A DNA stretch of 64,000 bases from Fibrobacter sp. Lineage in GTDB: Bacteria; Fibrobacterota; Fibrobacteria; Fibrobacterales; Fibrobacteraceae. Of the stretch, positions 44,313 through 53,359 are shown one piece after another (within the stretch, counting starts at the first letter, position 1; each line of letters opens with the position of its first letter). The notes below the pieces were generated by a model that was not told the DNA's origin, ran no database searches, and worked only from the letters and a program-made list of their open reading frames with translations. The stretch covers positions 1 to 64,000 of the forward strand of contig JAGCPF010000071.1 in NCBI GenBank assembly GCA_017642335.1, read 5' to 3'. The position numbers and the translations under genes were made by a program.

Positions 44313-45878
44313 ATGAATTCTGAAATCGAGAAACGCCGCACATTCGCCATCGTCAGCCACCCTGACGCGGGTAAGACCACCATCACCGAGAAGTTCCTGT
44401 GGTACGGGAACGTGATTCGCGAGGCGGGCCACGTGCGCGCGAAAGCGAACCGCAGCTACACCGTGAGTGACTGGATGAAGATCGAGCAGCAGCGCGGTAT
44501 TTCGGTTTCGAGCTCCGTTTTGAACTTCCCGTTCGAAGGTTGCATGTTCAACCTCGTCGATACCCCGGGGCACCAGGACTTCTGCGAAGACACTTACCGT
44601 GCCCTGACTGCCGTGGATGCGGCCCTCGTGCTCATCGACAGCGTGAACGGCGTGGAAAAGCAGACCATCAAGCTCATGGACGTGTGCCGCATGCGTCACA
44701 CCCCGATTATCACGTTCATCAACAAGATGGACCTCGACGGTCGCCATGTGCTCGACCTGCTCGACCAGATTGAAAATATTCTGCATATCAAGACGGCACC
44801 ATTCACCCTCCCGATTGGCGTGGGTAAACTCTTCAAGGGCGTGTACTCCATCGCCGAGAACACCTTCCACACCTTCAACAAGGAAGAAGGCCGCCAGGAA
44901 ATCATCCAGATGGAAGGCCCGGACGATCCGCGCCTCGTGGAAATGTGCGGCGAGAACTGGGTGGAACAGTTCAAGGAAGAATACGAGATGGTGACCGGCG
45001 GTATGGACCCGTTCGATCACGAGAAGTTCCTGAAGGGCGAGATGTGCCCCGTGTTCTTCGGTTCTGCGGTGAACAACTTCGGTGTGCGCCAGTTGCTGAA
45101 CGCTTTTGCGAAACTTGCGCCGCCCCCGATGGTGCGCGAGACCGACAAGCGCCCGGTCAGCCCCGACGAGGATGCCTTCAGCGCGTTCGTGTTCAAGATT
45201 CAGGCCAACATGGACCCCAAGCACCGCGACCGTACCGCCTTCCTTCGCATTTGCTCGGGCAGCTTTACCCGTGGCGAGAAGGTTTATCACGTTCGCACTG
45301 GCCGTGATATCCGCCTGGCCGCCCCGACGGCGTTCCTCGCGAAGGACAAGGAAGTCATCGACCACGCCTGGGCCGGCGATATCGTGGGTATCAACGATCC
45401 GGGACTTTTTCGCATCGGTGACACGCTGACTGACGGCGAAAAGATTAACTTCACCGGCATCCCGGACTTCGCTCCGGAACACTTCGCCCGCGTTACTTTG
45501 TTGAACCCGCTCAAGAGTAAGCAGATGGCGAAGGGTCTCGCTGAACTTTCCGAAGAAGGCGCGACCCAGCTTTATGAACCGCTCAAGTCGGCCATCCCCG
45601 TGATTGGCGTGGTGGGCGAGCTACAGTTCGATGTGCTCAAGTTCCGCCTGCAGAGCGAATACGGTGCCGACGTTTCCCTGGACCGCGTTCCGGCTCATGG
45701 AATCCGCTGGGTGTCGGGTCCCGAGAAAGACATGGGCAAGTTCGCCGAGGAATACGCGATGGACTGCATGATGGACAAGGAACGTAACCTTGTCTGCTTG
45801 TTCCCCAACGAGTATCGCCTAAATCTCGCTGTCAAGAACTACGAGAACCTGAAGTTTGCCGAGACCTCGCAGGGCTAA
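44313..45878 (+). CDS. prfC: Peptide chain release factor 3
   Basis: A 521-residue translational GTPase that recycles RF1/RF2. The G domain has SHPDAGKTT (P loop), the switch-region QQRGISVSSS, DTPGHQDF and NKMD; RF3-specific features include FLWYGNVIREAGHVRAK and the C-terminal LFPNEYRLNLAV. Length is typical. TATATT ends 7 nt before the ATG with no ribosome site, suggesting a leaderless mRNA. A strong bidirectional terminator follows. Confidence 0.96.
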   Translation: MNSEIEKRRTFAIVSHPDAGKTTITEKFLWYGNVIREAGHVRAKANRSYTVSDWMKIEQQRGISVSSSVLNFPFEGCMFNLVDTPGHQDFCEDTYRALTAVDAALVLIDSVNGVEKQTIKLMDVCRMRHTPIITFINKMDLDGRHVLDLLDQIENILHIKTAPFTLPIGVGKLFKGVYSIAENTFHTFNKEEGRQEIIQMEGPDDPRLVEMCGENWVEQFKEEYEMVTGGMDPFDHEKFLKGEMCPVFFGSAVNNFGVRQLLNAFAKLAPPPMVRETDKRPVSPDEDAFSAFVFKIQANMDPKHRDRTAFLRICSGSFTRGEKVYHVRTGRDIRLAAPTAFLAKDKEVIDHAWAGDIVGINDPGLFRIGDTLTDGEKINFTGIPDFAPEHFARVTLLNPLKSKQMAKGLAELSEEGATQLYEPLKSAIPVIGVVGELQFDVLKFRLQSEYGADVSLDRVPAHGIRWVSGPEKDMGKFAEEYAMDCMMDKERNLVCLFPNEYRLNLAVKNYENLKFAETSQG

Positions 45879-45902
45879 CGGCTGTTCTGATCTTTTACGG
45901 AT

Positions 45903-45938
45903 ATAAAAAAAGAGAGCTTGTCCGGCTCTCTTTTTTTG
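45903..45938. terminator. Bidirectional terminator between prfC and thrH
   Basis: AGAGAGC and GCTCTCT (45911-45931 region) form a 7-bp stem with a 7-nt loop, flanked by seven A residues on one side and seven T on the other, serving both convergent genes. Confidence 0.92.
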
Positions 45939-45953
45939 TATATCGAATTGCTT

Positions 45954-46571
45954 TTACAGCGTGGCCTGGAACTGGTGGAACTTTTCCAGAAGTTCGTCGT
46001 AGGTCTTAGTGGCTTCGAACTGCGGGAACTGGGCCACGATGGAATCCGGCGCGCAGAAGAACACACCCTTTTCGGCTTGCTTGAGCATTCCCGTATCGTT
46101 GAAGGAGTCGCCCGAGGCGAACACTTTGAAGTTCAGCGCTTGCAGGTGCTTCACGACTTGAGTCTTCTGGTCGCTCATGCGCAGGCGGTAACCTTTGATA
46201 CGGTCGTTTTCCACGATGAGATTGTGGCAGAAGATTGTCGGGAAGGCAAGGTTCTTCATGATGGGGTAGGCGAATTCCTGGAACGTGTCCGAGAGGATGA
46301 TTACCTGTGTCTCGTCGCGGAGTTTGTCCATGAAGTCGCGGGCGCCTTCGAGCAGGCCGAGGTTCGCGATAACGTTCTGGATGTCCGAAAGCTTGATGTT
46401 TTCGCGGTCGAGAATCGCGATGCGGCCCTTCATGAGCACGTCGTAGTCAGGAATGTCGCGGGTGGTGAGGCGAAGGTCCTTGATGCCGGTTTTTTCGGCG
46501 ACGGCAATCCAGATTTCGGGGGCAAGGACTCCTTCAAGGTCCAGGGTAACGACACATTGCTTGGTAAACAT
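45954..46571 (-). CDS. thrH: ThrH-type phosphoserine phosphatase / phosphotransferase
   Basis: A 205-residue HAD-family protein with motif I TLDLEGVLAPEIW, in which the second Asp of DxD is Glu as in ThrH, motif II VIILSDTF, and the late FASGDSFNDTGML. ThrH of Pseudomonas dephosphorylates phosphoserine and can transfer the phosphate to homoserine. It probably serves serine synthesis here. It starts 1 nt after the Hsp33 gene stop with GAGAGAAAG as ribosome site, so the two are cotranscribed. Confidence 0.88.
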   Translation of the reverse strand: MFTKQCVVTLDLEGVLAPEIWIAVAEKTGIKDLRLTTRDIPDYDVLMKGRIAILDRENIKLSDIQNVIANLGLLEGARDFMDKLRDETQVIILSDTFQEFAYPIMKNLAFPTIFCHNLIVENDRIKGYRLRMSDQKTQVVKHLQALNFKVFASGDSFNDTGMLKQAEKGVFFCAPDSIVAQFPQFEATKTYDELLEKFHQFQATL

Positions 46572-46572
46572 T

Positions 46573-47448
46573 TTACTTTCTCTCGTCTATTATCGATTTT
46601 AAATCTTCTACTGTAATCTGGTATTTGGTGCGGCAGAAATCGCAGACGACTTCCAAATCCTTGCCTTCCTTCATGAGGTCTTCCAGGTCGGCAGTCTTGA
46701 GGGTCGCGAGCGTTGCGACGGTGCGTTCCTTGCTGCAGGGGCAGAACGGCTTCGGGTCGATTTCCTTGACGATGTCGATGTCGTAGGGGCCGCGCAACTG
46801 ATCCAGCAGTTCATCCAGGTTAAAACCTTCGGGCGTGTTCATGTCCTTGAACTTCGGCAGGTTTTGCACGATGACTTCGATCAGGTTGATGTCCTTGTCT
46901 TCGAGGTCGGGGAAAGCTTCGATGTAGAAACCGGCAGCGTAGTCGAGCTTGCTCGGGTCTACCTTGTTGAATGCGGCCTCGATGCCCACGGCGGAGCGAA
47001 TCTGTTCGGACTGCAAAAGGTAGGTGGCGAGGTTTTGGCCCATCGATACGGAGGGGGCCTCGATGATGCTTTCGTGGACGCGCTTGCCCAGTTCGTTCAG
47101 CTTTATGACGCTCACGCTCTGCGGGAGGAGGGCCGGTTCATTGGCGCCGACAGCCTGGAGTTCGGGCTGCGGAATCATGGCGCGCACGAGACCCTGCGGC
47201 GTGGAATCCGACTGAATGTGGGTGATTTCACCCGAAAAGCGCGTAGTCAGGCTCACCGTGCCGGGGAACTTGAGGCCCGCGCTCAGGAAAATGCTTGCGA
47301 TGGAGTTCTCGGCGAGGAGTTTCAACGCGAAACCTTGTGCGTTGTGGTATTTGCCGATTTCGTTCATCGTCGCAGTCAAATCGACGACAATCAGGCGGAA
47401 GGGCGTCTTTTTGCCCGTAGCGCGGATGATGCGGTCTTTGAAATTCAT
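46573..47448 (-). CDS. hslO: Redox-regulated chaperone Hsp33
   Basis: A 291-residue chaperone activated by oxidation. The N-terminal domain starts MNFKDRIIRATGKKTPFRL, and the C-terminal redox switch shows the zinc cysteines FCPCSKER and VVCDFCRTKY, i.e. C-x-C and C-x-x-C. The start was chosen by homology; TATCTT ends 6 nt before it, suggesting a leaderless mRNA, and the longer frame runs into the divergent promoter region. It is upstream of thrH in a two-gene unit. Confidence 0.95.
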   Translation of the reverse strand: MNFKDRIIRATGKKTPFRLIVVDLTATMNEIGKYHNAQGFALKLLAENSIASIFLSAGLKFPGTVSLTTRFSGEITHIQSDSTPQGLVRAMIPQPELQAVGANEPALLPQSVSVIKLNELGKRVHESIIEAPSVSMGQNLATYLLQSEQIRSAVGIEAAFNKVDPSKLDYAAGFYIEAFPDLEDKDINLIEVIVQNLPKFKDMNTPEGFNLDELLDQLRGPYDIDIVKEIDPKPFCPCSKERTVATLATLKTADLEDLMKEGKDLEVVCDFCRTKYQITVEDLKSIIDERK

Positions 47449-47515
47449 GGCCCAAAGATAGTAAAAAATATAGCCCGAGGGGAATAGAGAGTTCCGTGTT
47501 GTTATAATTGTATTA

Positions 47516-48868
47516 GTGAAAAAACAGCTGTTTATCAAATTGATTCAACCCAAGATGCACCGTCGTCCAATGGATACGGACATAAAGTTGCACATGGCAC
47601 CTCCTTTGGGCCTGCTCACGATTGTGAATCTGGTCAGGAACGAGCACAGGGTGCAACTGGAAAATGAAAATATTCAGCAAATTCATTATGATGATGCGCC
47701 TGATATTGTTGGAATATCGGTTACGGTTGACACCTTGCCGAGGGCTATCGAGATAGCGCGACGTTTTCGTGAAAAAGGCTCCATTGTTGTTGCTGGGGGA
47801 ATTCATGTGACGACCGCCTATGATACGATTCCGGCGGATGCTTTTGACGTGCTTTGTATTGGTGCTGCGGAAGGCACTTGGCCGGAGATTATAAAGGATT
47901 TTTTGGACAACAATCTGAAGCCTGTCTATCGCTGTCCAAAACTGCAAGAGGGGAACCTCATAGTTTCTCCTGCATACGATTTCCTCAAGAAAGGCGAATA
48001 CTTATACTGTCATGTCGTTCACACAAGCAGGGGTTGTCCTTTTAGGTGTGATTTTTGCTATAACAGCGCTAAAGCGCATCAATACCTAAATCGCGATATT
48101 CAGGATGTCTTGGCGGACATTAGGGCGGTTCATTCGAGACACATCATGTTTATCGATGATAATTTTGCGGGGAACCCAATATGGACAAAACAGTTCCTGA
48201 AAGAAATTATGCCGATGCGGTTGAAGTGGAGGGCGGCCGTGTCCATCAATGCGGCATTCGATGATGAATTGCTTGACTTGATGAAAAAATCGGGATGTCA
48301 AAGTCTGTTTATCGGTTTTGAAAGTATCAATCCGGATTCTGTAAGCGGGGTTCACAAAGTTCAGAACCACACACAGGAATATGAGAAAGCGATAAGGGCT
48401 ATTCATGAAAGGGGTATCATGATTAACGCTAGTTTCGTGTTTGGTTTGGATGGCGATACGCCTGAAGTCTTTAAGTCGACTCTAGATTGGATTGTGAAAA
48501 ATAAGATTGAAACGGTCACATCCCATATTCTGACGCCTTATCCGGGAACGGCTCTCTATGACAGGATGAAATCGGAAGGAAGAATCCTTACAGATGACTT
48601 GACCCTTTACAATACGGCTCATGTGGTTTATCAACCAAGAGGAATGACTAGGCAGGAACTGTATCAAGGGTATCATTGGATTTATAAAGAAATATATAGC
48701 TTGAAAAATATATGGAGACGTCGTCCGGAGTCTAAGGGCATAAGAGCAGCCTACTTTACATTTAATCTTTTATACCGGAAGTATGGAAAGTTTACCGATA
48801 TGCTCTGCCATTTGATATCGTATGAAAAAATAGGGGCGATTGCGGAACGAATAGCGAAGTCGGTCTAA
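47516..48868 (+). CDS. B12-binding-domain radical SAM protein
   Basis: A 450-residue protein with an N-terminal cobalamin-binding-like domain (residues 1-145, GISVTVDTLPRAIEIARRF, VVAGGIHVTT) and a radical SAM core whose cluster motif is TSRGCPFRCDFCYN (C-x-x-x-C-x-x-C) near residue 175, followed by MFIDDNFAGNP, GFESINPDSV and FVFGLDGDTPEVF. Relatives include BchE- and HpnJ-like enzymes of lipid, pigment or antibiotic modification; the substrate is unknown. It starts with GTG; TATAAT ends 7 nt before. It is clearly AT-richer than its neighbours, suggesting recent acquisition. Confidence 0.85.
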   Translation: MKKQLFIKLIQPKMHRRPMDTDIKLHMAPPLGLLTIVNLVRNEHRVQLENENIQQIHYDDAPDIVGISVTVDTLPRAIEIARRFREKGSIVVAGGIHVTTAYDTIPADAFDVLCIGAAEGTWPEIIKDFLDNNLKPVYRCPKLQEGNLIVSPAYDFLKKGEYLYCHVVHTSRGCPFRCDFCYNSAKAHQYLNRDIQDVLADIRAVHSRHIMFIDDNFAGNPIWTKQFLKEIMPMRLKWRAAVSINAAFDDELLDLMKKSGCQSLFIGFESINPDSVSGVHKVQNHTQEYEKAIRAIHERGIMINASFVFGLDGDTPEVFKSTLDWIVKNKIETVTSHILTPYPGTALYDRMKSEGRILTDDLTLYNTAHVVYQPRGMTRQELYQGYHWIYKEIYSLKNIWRRRPESKGIRAAYFTFNLLYRKYGKFTDMLCHLISYEKIGAIAERIAKSV

Positions 48869-48917
48869 GATGAATAGTCTTTGAATTTATTATTTTCCGC
48901 AAAAAAAGAGGTTCAAT

Positions 48918-49463
48918 ATGCAGATACTTTTCCTTATGGCCGATGGTTTCGAAGAAACTGAATTCGTGACTCCGTTCGATTACTTGCAGCGTGCAGGTTT
49001 TGAGGTCGCGCTCGCGAGCGTTTCTGGCAAGGCCGAAGTGATTGGGTTGCGCGGCCTTAAAATCCAGACGGATTTTGCTCTTTCGGGTGCCGATACCGCA
49101 AAGTTTGGCGCCGTCCTTTTGCCCGGCGGCGGCATTGGCGTCAAGAATCTGAAGGCCTCTGCTGATGTAGAAAAGGTCATCTGCGATTTCAACGACCAGA
49201 ACAAGTGGATTTTTGCCATCTGTGCGGCCCCGCTGGTGCTCAGCAAGGCGGGAATCCTTGTCGACAGAAAGGCCACGTGTTTCCCCGGTTGCGAAGCGGA
49301 GCTTGTCTGCAATGAATTTTCTGAAGACCGCGTGGTCGTAGACGGAAATATCGTCACGAGCCGTGGCGCTGGCACTGCCGAAGAATTTGCGTTTGAATGT
49401 ATCGCCCAGTTGGGTGGCCGCGAACTTTCGGAGAAAATCCGCAAGCAGGTCGTGGCTAGATAG
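48918..49463 (+). CDS. DJ-1/PfpI-family protein
   Basis: A 181-residue protein of the DJ-1/YajL type: MQILFLMADGFEETEFVTP with the conserved Glu, LLPGGGIGVKNLK, and the nucleophile elbow IFAICAAPLVLSKAG containing the reactive Cys. Such proteins act in glyoxal detoxification or as chaperones. An AAAGAGG ribosome site precedes the ATG. Its stop abuts the stop of the convergent Rrf2 gene with no gap and no clear terminator. Confidence 0.92.
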   Translation: MQILFLMADGFEETEFVTPFDYLQRAGFEVALASVSGKAEVIGLRGLKIQTDFALSGADTAKFGAVLLPGGGIGVKNLKASADVEKVICDFNDQNKWIFAICAAPLVLSKAGILVDRKATCFPGCEAELVCNEFSEDRVVVDGNIVTSRGAGTAEEFAFECIAQLGGRELSEKIRKQVVAR

Positions 49464-49916
49464 TTACAGCCCGCAGTTGGACGGGTTTTTGCTCTTGCCG
49501 CGTTTTGTGCCTTGCGAGGCGACGAACTGGTCTAGGGTTACGCTTGTGAGGTAGCCCTGGATAATCTTGTCGAGTTCTTCCCACACGGGATAGGTCTCGC
49601 ATTCCGCCATTCTCGGGCATTTCCCGGCTTTTTCGTCGAGGCAGGATACCGGCACGACCGATGTCTCGGTTGTCTTCAAAATGTCGTAGACGCTGCAGGT
49701 CTTGGGGTCGCAATTCAGCTTGTAGCCGCCGGCCTTGCCGCGTTCGCCCGTGAGCAGTTTCGCCTTGACGAGTGTCCCCAGGATTCCCTCGAGGTACTTG
49801 ATGGAGAGGTTCTGTCTTTCGGCGATATCCTGCAGCTTGGTAAAGTTGTCTGGGCTGTTTTGGACAAGGTCAATCATAACGCGCAGGGCATATCTACCTT
49901 TTGTCGATATTCTCAT
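49464..49916 (-). CDS. Rrf2/IscR-family regulator
   Basis: A 150-residue winged-helix regulator (MRISTKGRYALRVMIDLVQN, LQDIAERQNLSIKYLEGIL, GERGKAGGYKLN). Three cysteines in the segment SCLDEKAGKCPRMAEC (about residues 92-107) match the iron-sulphur ligands of IscR-type sensors. It is downstream of sufB by 23 nt with an AAGGAATC ribosome site, so it probably senses Fe-S status and regulates Fe-S assembly, perhaps including its own operon. The Lys/Ser/Asn tail is unremarkable. Confidence 0.9.
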   Translation of the reverse strand: MRISTKGRYALRVMIDLVQNSPDNFTKLQDIAERQNLSIKYLEGILGTLVKAKLLTGERGKAGGYKLNCDPKTCSVYDILKTTETSVVPVSCLDEKAGKCPRMAECETYPVWEELDKIIQGYLTSVTLDQFVASQGTKRGKSKNPSNCGL

Positions 49917-49939
49917 GATTCCTTCCCTTGTTTAAATCC

Positions 49940-51355
49940 TTACCCGACGCTGTGCTCAAGCTTGAGCGTCAGCAGTTGTCTTGCCTCGGTCGCGAATTCA
50001 CCGGGAAGTTCCTTGAACACGTCCTTGCAGAAACCGCCGACCATTGCCTGGATGGCGTCTTCACGCTTGATGCCGCGGCTTTCGAAGTAGAAAAGCTGGT
50101 CTTCACTGATGCGGCTGGTGGTCGCCTCGTGCTCCGTGGTGGAGTTGGCGTTCGCGACCGTGATGTAGGGGAACGTGTGGGCCGCGCTCTTGTCGCCCAC
50201 GAGCATGCTGTCGCACTGCGTGTAGTTGCGTGCGCCCGTGGCCGACTTGCGGATACTCACTTCGCCGCGGTAGGCGTTGCTTGAGTAGTCGGCGCTGATA
50301 CCCTTGCTGATGATCGTGCTCTTGGTGTTCTTGCCGATGTGGATCATCTTGGTGCCGGTATCGGCCTGCATGTGCCCGTTGGTAAGGGCCACGCTGTAGA
50401 ATTCCCCGACGGAATTGTCTCCCAGGAGCACGCAGCTCGGGTACTTCCAGGTAATCGCGGAACCCGTCTCGACCTGCGTCCAGCTGATGCGGCTGTTCTT
50501 GCCTGCGCACTTGCCGCGCTTGGTCACAAAGTTGTAGACGCCGCCGGCACCCGTCTCGCGGTCGCCTGCGTACCAGTTCTGGACTGTCGAATATTTAATC
50601 GAAGCGTTGTCCTTTGCCACGAGTTCCACGATGGCGCTATGCAGCTGCTTGCTCGAATACTCCGGTGCGGTGCAGCCTTCCATGTAGCTTACGCTCGCGC
50701 CTTCATCGGCGATAATCAGGGTGCGTTCGAATTGGCCCGCTTCCTTGTTGTTGATGCGGAAGTAGGTGGAAAGGTCCATCGGGCATTTGACTCCGGGCGG
50801 AATGTACACGAAGCTTCCGTCACCGAAGACGGCACTGTTCAGTGCCGCAAAGTAGTTGTCGCCTGCGGGCACGACCGAGCCCAGGTATTCCTCGATGAGT
50901 TCGGGGTATTCCTTGATGGCGTCGCTAATGCTGCAGAACAAAATGCCCATTTCCATGAGCTTGCGCTTATGGCTGGTGTAAATGCTCACCGAGTCAAAGA
51001 CCGCGTCCACGGCCACGTTGGCAAGTCGCTTCTGTTCGTCGAGCGGGATGCCGAGCTTTTCGAAGGTGGCCAGGAGTTCCGGGTCCACGTCTTCAATCTT
51101 TTCGTGGCTCTTCTTGGTCTTCGGGGCGGAGTAGTAGACGATGTCCTGCAGGTCTACGGGGGCAAAACTCAGTTCGCCCCAGTTCGGCTGCTCCATGGTC
51201 TTGAGCTTTTCATATGCTTTCAGTCGGAAATCGAGCATGAACTGCGGCTCGCCACGGAGCTTGGATGCCCTGCGGATGATATCTTCGTTCAGGCCCTTTT
51301 CAAAAGCCTCGTTTTCGATATCCGTTACAAAACCGTACTTGTAATTCTCACTCAT
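49940..51355 (-). CDS. sufB: Fe-S cluster assembly protein SufB
   Basis: A 471-residue scaffold subunit of the SUF machine. Landmarks: [87 protein letters not shown] with the late Cys, and the C-terminal [18 protein letters not shown]. Length is standard for SufB rather than SufD. Its usual partners sufC and sufD are not in this window: the following gene is an Rrf2 regulator and the preceding one is divergent. TATATT precedes a leader of about 35 nt. Confidence 0.95.
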   Translation of the reverse strand: MSENYKYGFVTDIENEAFEKGLNEDIIRRASKLRGEPQFMLDFRLKAYEKLKTMEQPNWGELSFAPVDLQDIVYYSAPKTKKSHEKIEDVDPELLATFEKLGIPLDEQKRLANVAVDAVFDSVSIYTSHKRKLMEMGILFCSISDAIKEYPELIEEYLGSVVPAGDNYFAALNSAVFGDGSFVYIPPGVKCPMDLSTYFRINNKEAGQFERTLIIADEGASVSYMEGCTAPEYSSKQLHSAIVELVAKDNASIKYSTVQNWYAGDRETGAGGVYNFVTKRGKCAGKNSRISWTQVETGSAITWKYPSCVLLGDNSVGEFYSVALTNGHMQADTGTKMIHIGKNTKSTIISKGISADYSSNAYRGEVSIRKSATGARNYTQCDSMLVGDKSAAHTFPYITVANANSTTEHEATTSRISEDQLFYFESRGIKREDAIQAMVGGFCKDVFKELPGEFATEARQLLTLKLEHSVG

Positions 51356-51454
51356 GATGCGCCTGTTTTCAAATTCGACCCAAATATAAAAAAGTTCCAG
51401 TTGATGCGGCGCGAAGCGATTGTTTTATTGCGTCGCTTTTCTAAATTGTAGGCG

Positions 51455-53359
51455 ATGAAAGAAAATACGGGAAAAAAAGGAAAAGTATATCTGATTGGCG
51501 CTGGGCCGGGCGATCCGGGATTATTGACGCTGCGCGGAAAGTCCGTGCTCGAAAAGGCAGACGTAGTGGTTTATGACCGCCTTGTTTCGCCCGCTATTCT
51601 CGGGTTTTGCAATCCGAAGGCCAAGATGGTGGATGTGGGCAAGATGCCAACGCACCACAAGGTCAAACAGTCCGAAATCAACAAGCTTTTGGTGCAGTTC
51701 GCTAGTGAATTTCCCGGTGGTGTGATTGCTCGCCTCAAGGGGGGCGACCCGTTCGTGTTCGGGCGTGGAGGCGAAGAGGCTCTGGAATTGGTGGCTGCTG
51801 GCGTTGAATTCGAGGTTGTTCCGGGTATCACCTCCGCGATTTCGGTGCCGGCATACGCGGGCATTCCCGTGAGCCATCGCGGCATCGCGACCAGTTTCCA
51901 TATCATCACGGGGCATGAGAAGTTAGACGAGAGACGAGAGACGAGAGACGAGAGAGCCTGTCAGGTCATTGAACCAACCGAGACGAGAGACGAGAGGGCC
52001 TGTCAGGTCATTGAGCCTGCCGAAATGAGCTGTGCATCTGATCGACTCTCATTGGATTTCGAGGCAATTGCGCGTTGTCCCGGCACGCTCATCTTTTTGA
52101 TGGGCATCGCCAACATGGACTTTATCGCCCGCCGCCTTATGGAATGCGGCAAGGACCCGAAAACGCCGCTCGCCTTTATCGAGAAGGGGACGACCCCTTA
52201 CCAGCGCACCGTCATGGCGACGCTTCAAACGGCGGGGGAGACCATCGTCCGCGAGAATGTGACCGCCCCGGCCATTACCATCATGGGTGGAGTTGTGGAA
52301 CTGGGCAAAACACTTGCCTGGAAAAAGAACCTGCCGCTTTCGGGAAAGCGCCTAGTCGTCACTCGTGCAGCAAAACAGGCCAGCGGGATTACTGCCCGCC
52401 TCACCGCCCTCGGCGCCGAAGTCATCGAAACCCCGATGATCGAAACTCGAACTTTGGAATGTCCACTTGTCATGGCGCAAGCGCATGACAGCATCGGCTC
52501 GGCAATGCCTGTCTGTGAACAGCCTGTCACTGCACTCGCCTCGCATGTCATTGCGAGCCCCGAAGGGGCGCGGCAATCTCGCCCTGCCGACTTCAGCTCT
52601 CTCGCAAACTTCGACATTCTCGCTTTTACGAGTACGAACGGTGTGGAAAGCTTCTTCAAACAGCTGCTCGCCTCGGGTAACGACATCCGCATTCTTGCGG
52701 GCAAGAAAATCGCAAGTGTCGGGAAGATTACCGAGAAAAAACTGCTCGAATACGGCATCCGCTGCGATTACGTCCCCGAAGACCATACCGGCGAAGGGTT
52801 GGGGAAGCTTCTTCGAAGCATTTTAGACGAAAGAACGCTCGTAAACTCGCTACAGACGAAAGACGAAAGAGGCTCAACAAATTCGCAGACTTTAGCAAGT
52901 TCCCTGAGCTTGTCGAAGGGAACTGAATTCACGAATTTGGATGAATCCCGCATCCTCCTCCTCCAGGGCAATCTCGCCGACGACACTTTGCTCAAACTCC
53001 TCCCGCAGGCGACCCGCTGGGTGGTTTACGAGACTCTCCCCGTGGTGGAACTCCCCGAATGGAAGCGTGAAGCCGTCGAGAGCGCCGATGCCGTCGTGTT
53101 CGCCAGCACCAGCGCCGTTGAGAATTTTGTCAAACGTATGCCTCAAAGCACCCCTTCGATGAAACTCAGGGTAAACTCCAGGGCGACCTCGTGCCTCGAA
53201 GCGCCGCAGACGCGACCCCGTACCTCATTTTGCATCGGTCGCATGACGGAATCCGCCGCCCGCAAGCACGGCTTCGAAACCGTCACCTCCGACGAAACCA
53301 CGATGGATTCGCTTGTAAAGAAGATTGTGGAATACTACACAACGTCCCCTAATCACTAA
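51455..53359 (+). CDS. Uroporphyrinogen-III C-methyltransferase / uroporphyrinogen-III synthase fusion with repeat insertions
   Basis: A 634-residue bifunctional tetrapyrrole enzyme. The SUMT (CobA) domain starts GKVYLIGAGPGDPGLLTLRG and includes RLKGGDPFVFGRGGEE and VVPGITSAISVPAYAG; the HemD domain starts near SGKRLVVTRAAKQASG. Stretches not expected in either enzyme break up the sequence: residues about 157-195 (repeated ETRDERACQVIEP), about 336-380 (ASHVIASPEGARQSR), about 450-490 (SLSLSKGTEF) and a C-terminal one. Each is encoded by repeat-like DNA and stays in frame. TAAATT ends 7 nt before the ATG. Whether it is active is uncertain, but the frame is kept. Confidence 0.85.
   Translation: MKENTGKKGKVYLIGAGPGDPGLLTLRGKSVLEKADVVVYDRLVSPAILGFCNPKAKMVDVGKMPTHHKVKQSEINKLLVQFASEFPGGVIARLKGGDPFVFGRGGEEALELVAAGVEFEVVPGITSAISVPAYAGIPVSHRGIATSFHIITGHEKLDERRETRDERACQVIEPTETRDERACQVIEPAEMSCASDRLSLDFEAIARCPGTLIFLMGIANMDFIARRLMECGKDPKTPLAFIEKGTTPYQRTVMATLQTAGETIVRENVTAPAITIMGGVVELGKTLAWKKNLPLSGKRLVVTRAAKQASGITARLTALGAEVIETPMIETRTLECPLVMAQAHDSIGSAMPVCEQPVTALASHVIASPEGARQSRPADFSSLANFDILAFTSTNGVESFFKQLLASGNDIRILAGKKIASVGKITEKKLLEYGIRCDYVPEDHTGEGLGKLLRSILDERTLVNSLQTKDERGSTNSQTLASSLSLSKGTEFTNLDESRILLLQGNLADDTLLKLLPQATRWVVYETLPVVELPEWKREAVESADAVVFASTSAVENFVKRMPQSTPSMKLRVNSRATSCLEAPQTRPRTSFCIGRMTESAARKHGFETVTSDETTMDSLVKKIVEYYTTSPNH
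51921..52040 (+). repeat. In-frame word repeats in the SUMT domain
   Basis: AGACGAGAGACGAGAG-type words (51925-51955 and 51979-51997) alternate with two copies of GCCTGTCAGGTCATTGA (51956-51972 and 51998-52014). The unit is a 42-nt direct repeat inserted at a surface position of the methyltransferase domain without breaking the frame. The same words in inverse sense occur in the next gene at 53985-54000 and 54051-54065. Confidence 0.75.
52540..52592 (+). repeat. REP-like palindrome inside the HemD domain
   Basis: The segment TCATTGCGAGCCCCGAAG with its complement-like GGGGCGCGGCAATCTCGC (about 52549-52584) is a hairpin with a GAA loop, translated as ASHVIASPEGARQSR. It resembles interspersed REP-type repeats and lies in a region that is not conserved in uroporphyrinogen-III synthases. 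Confidence 0.65.

Noticed and set aside
51925..51998. A CRISPR array from the regularly repeated GACGAGAG words
   Set aside because: Repeats are short, degenerate, adjacent, in a coding frame, with no unique spacers or cas genes.
51921..53359. The SUMT/HemD gene as a pseudogene because of odd insertions
   Set aside because: All insertions keep the frame, both domains keep their core motifs, and the operon continues in order; reduced activity remains possible.
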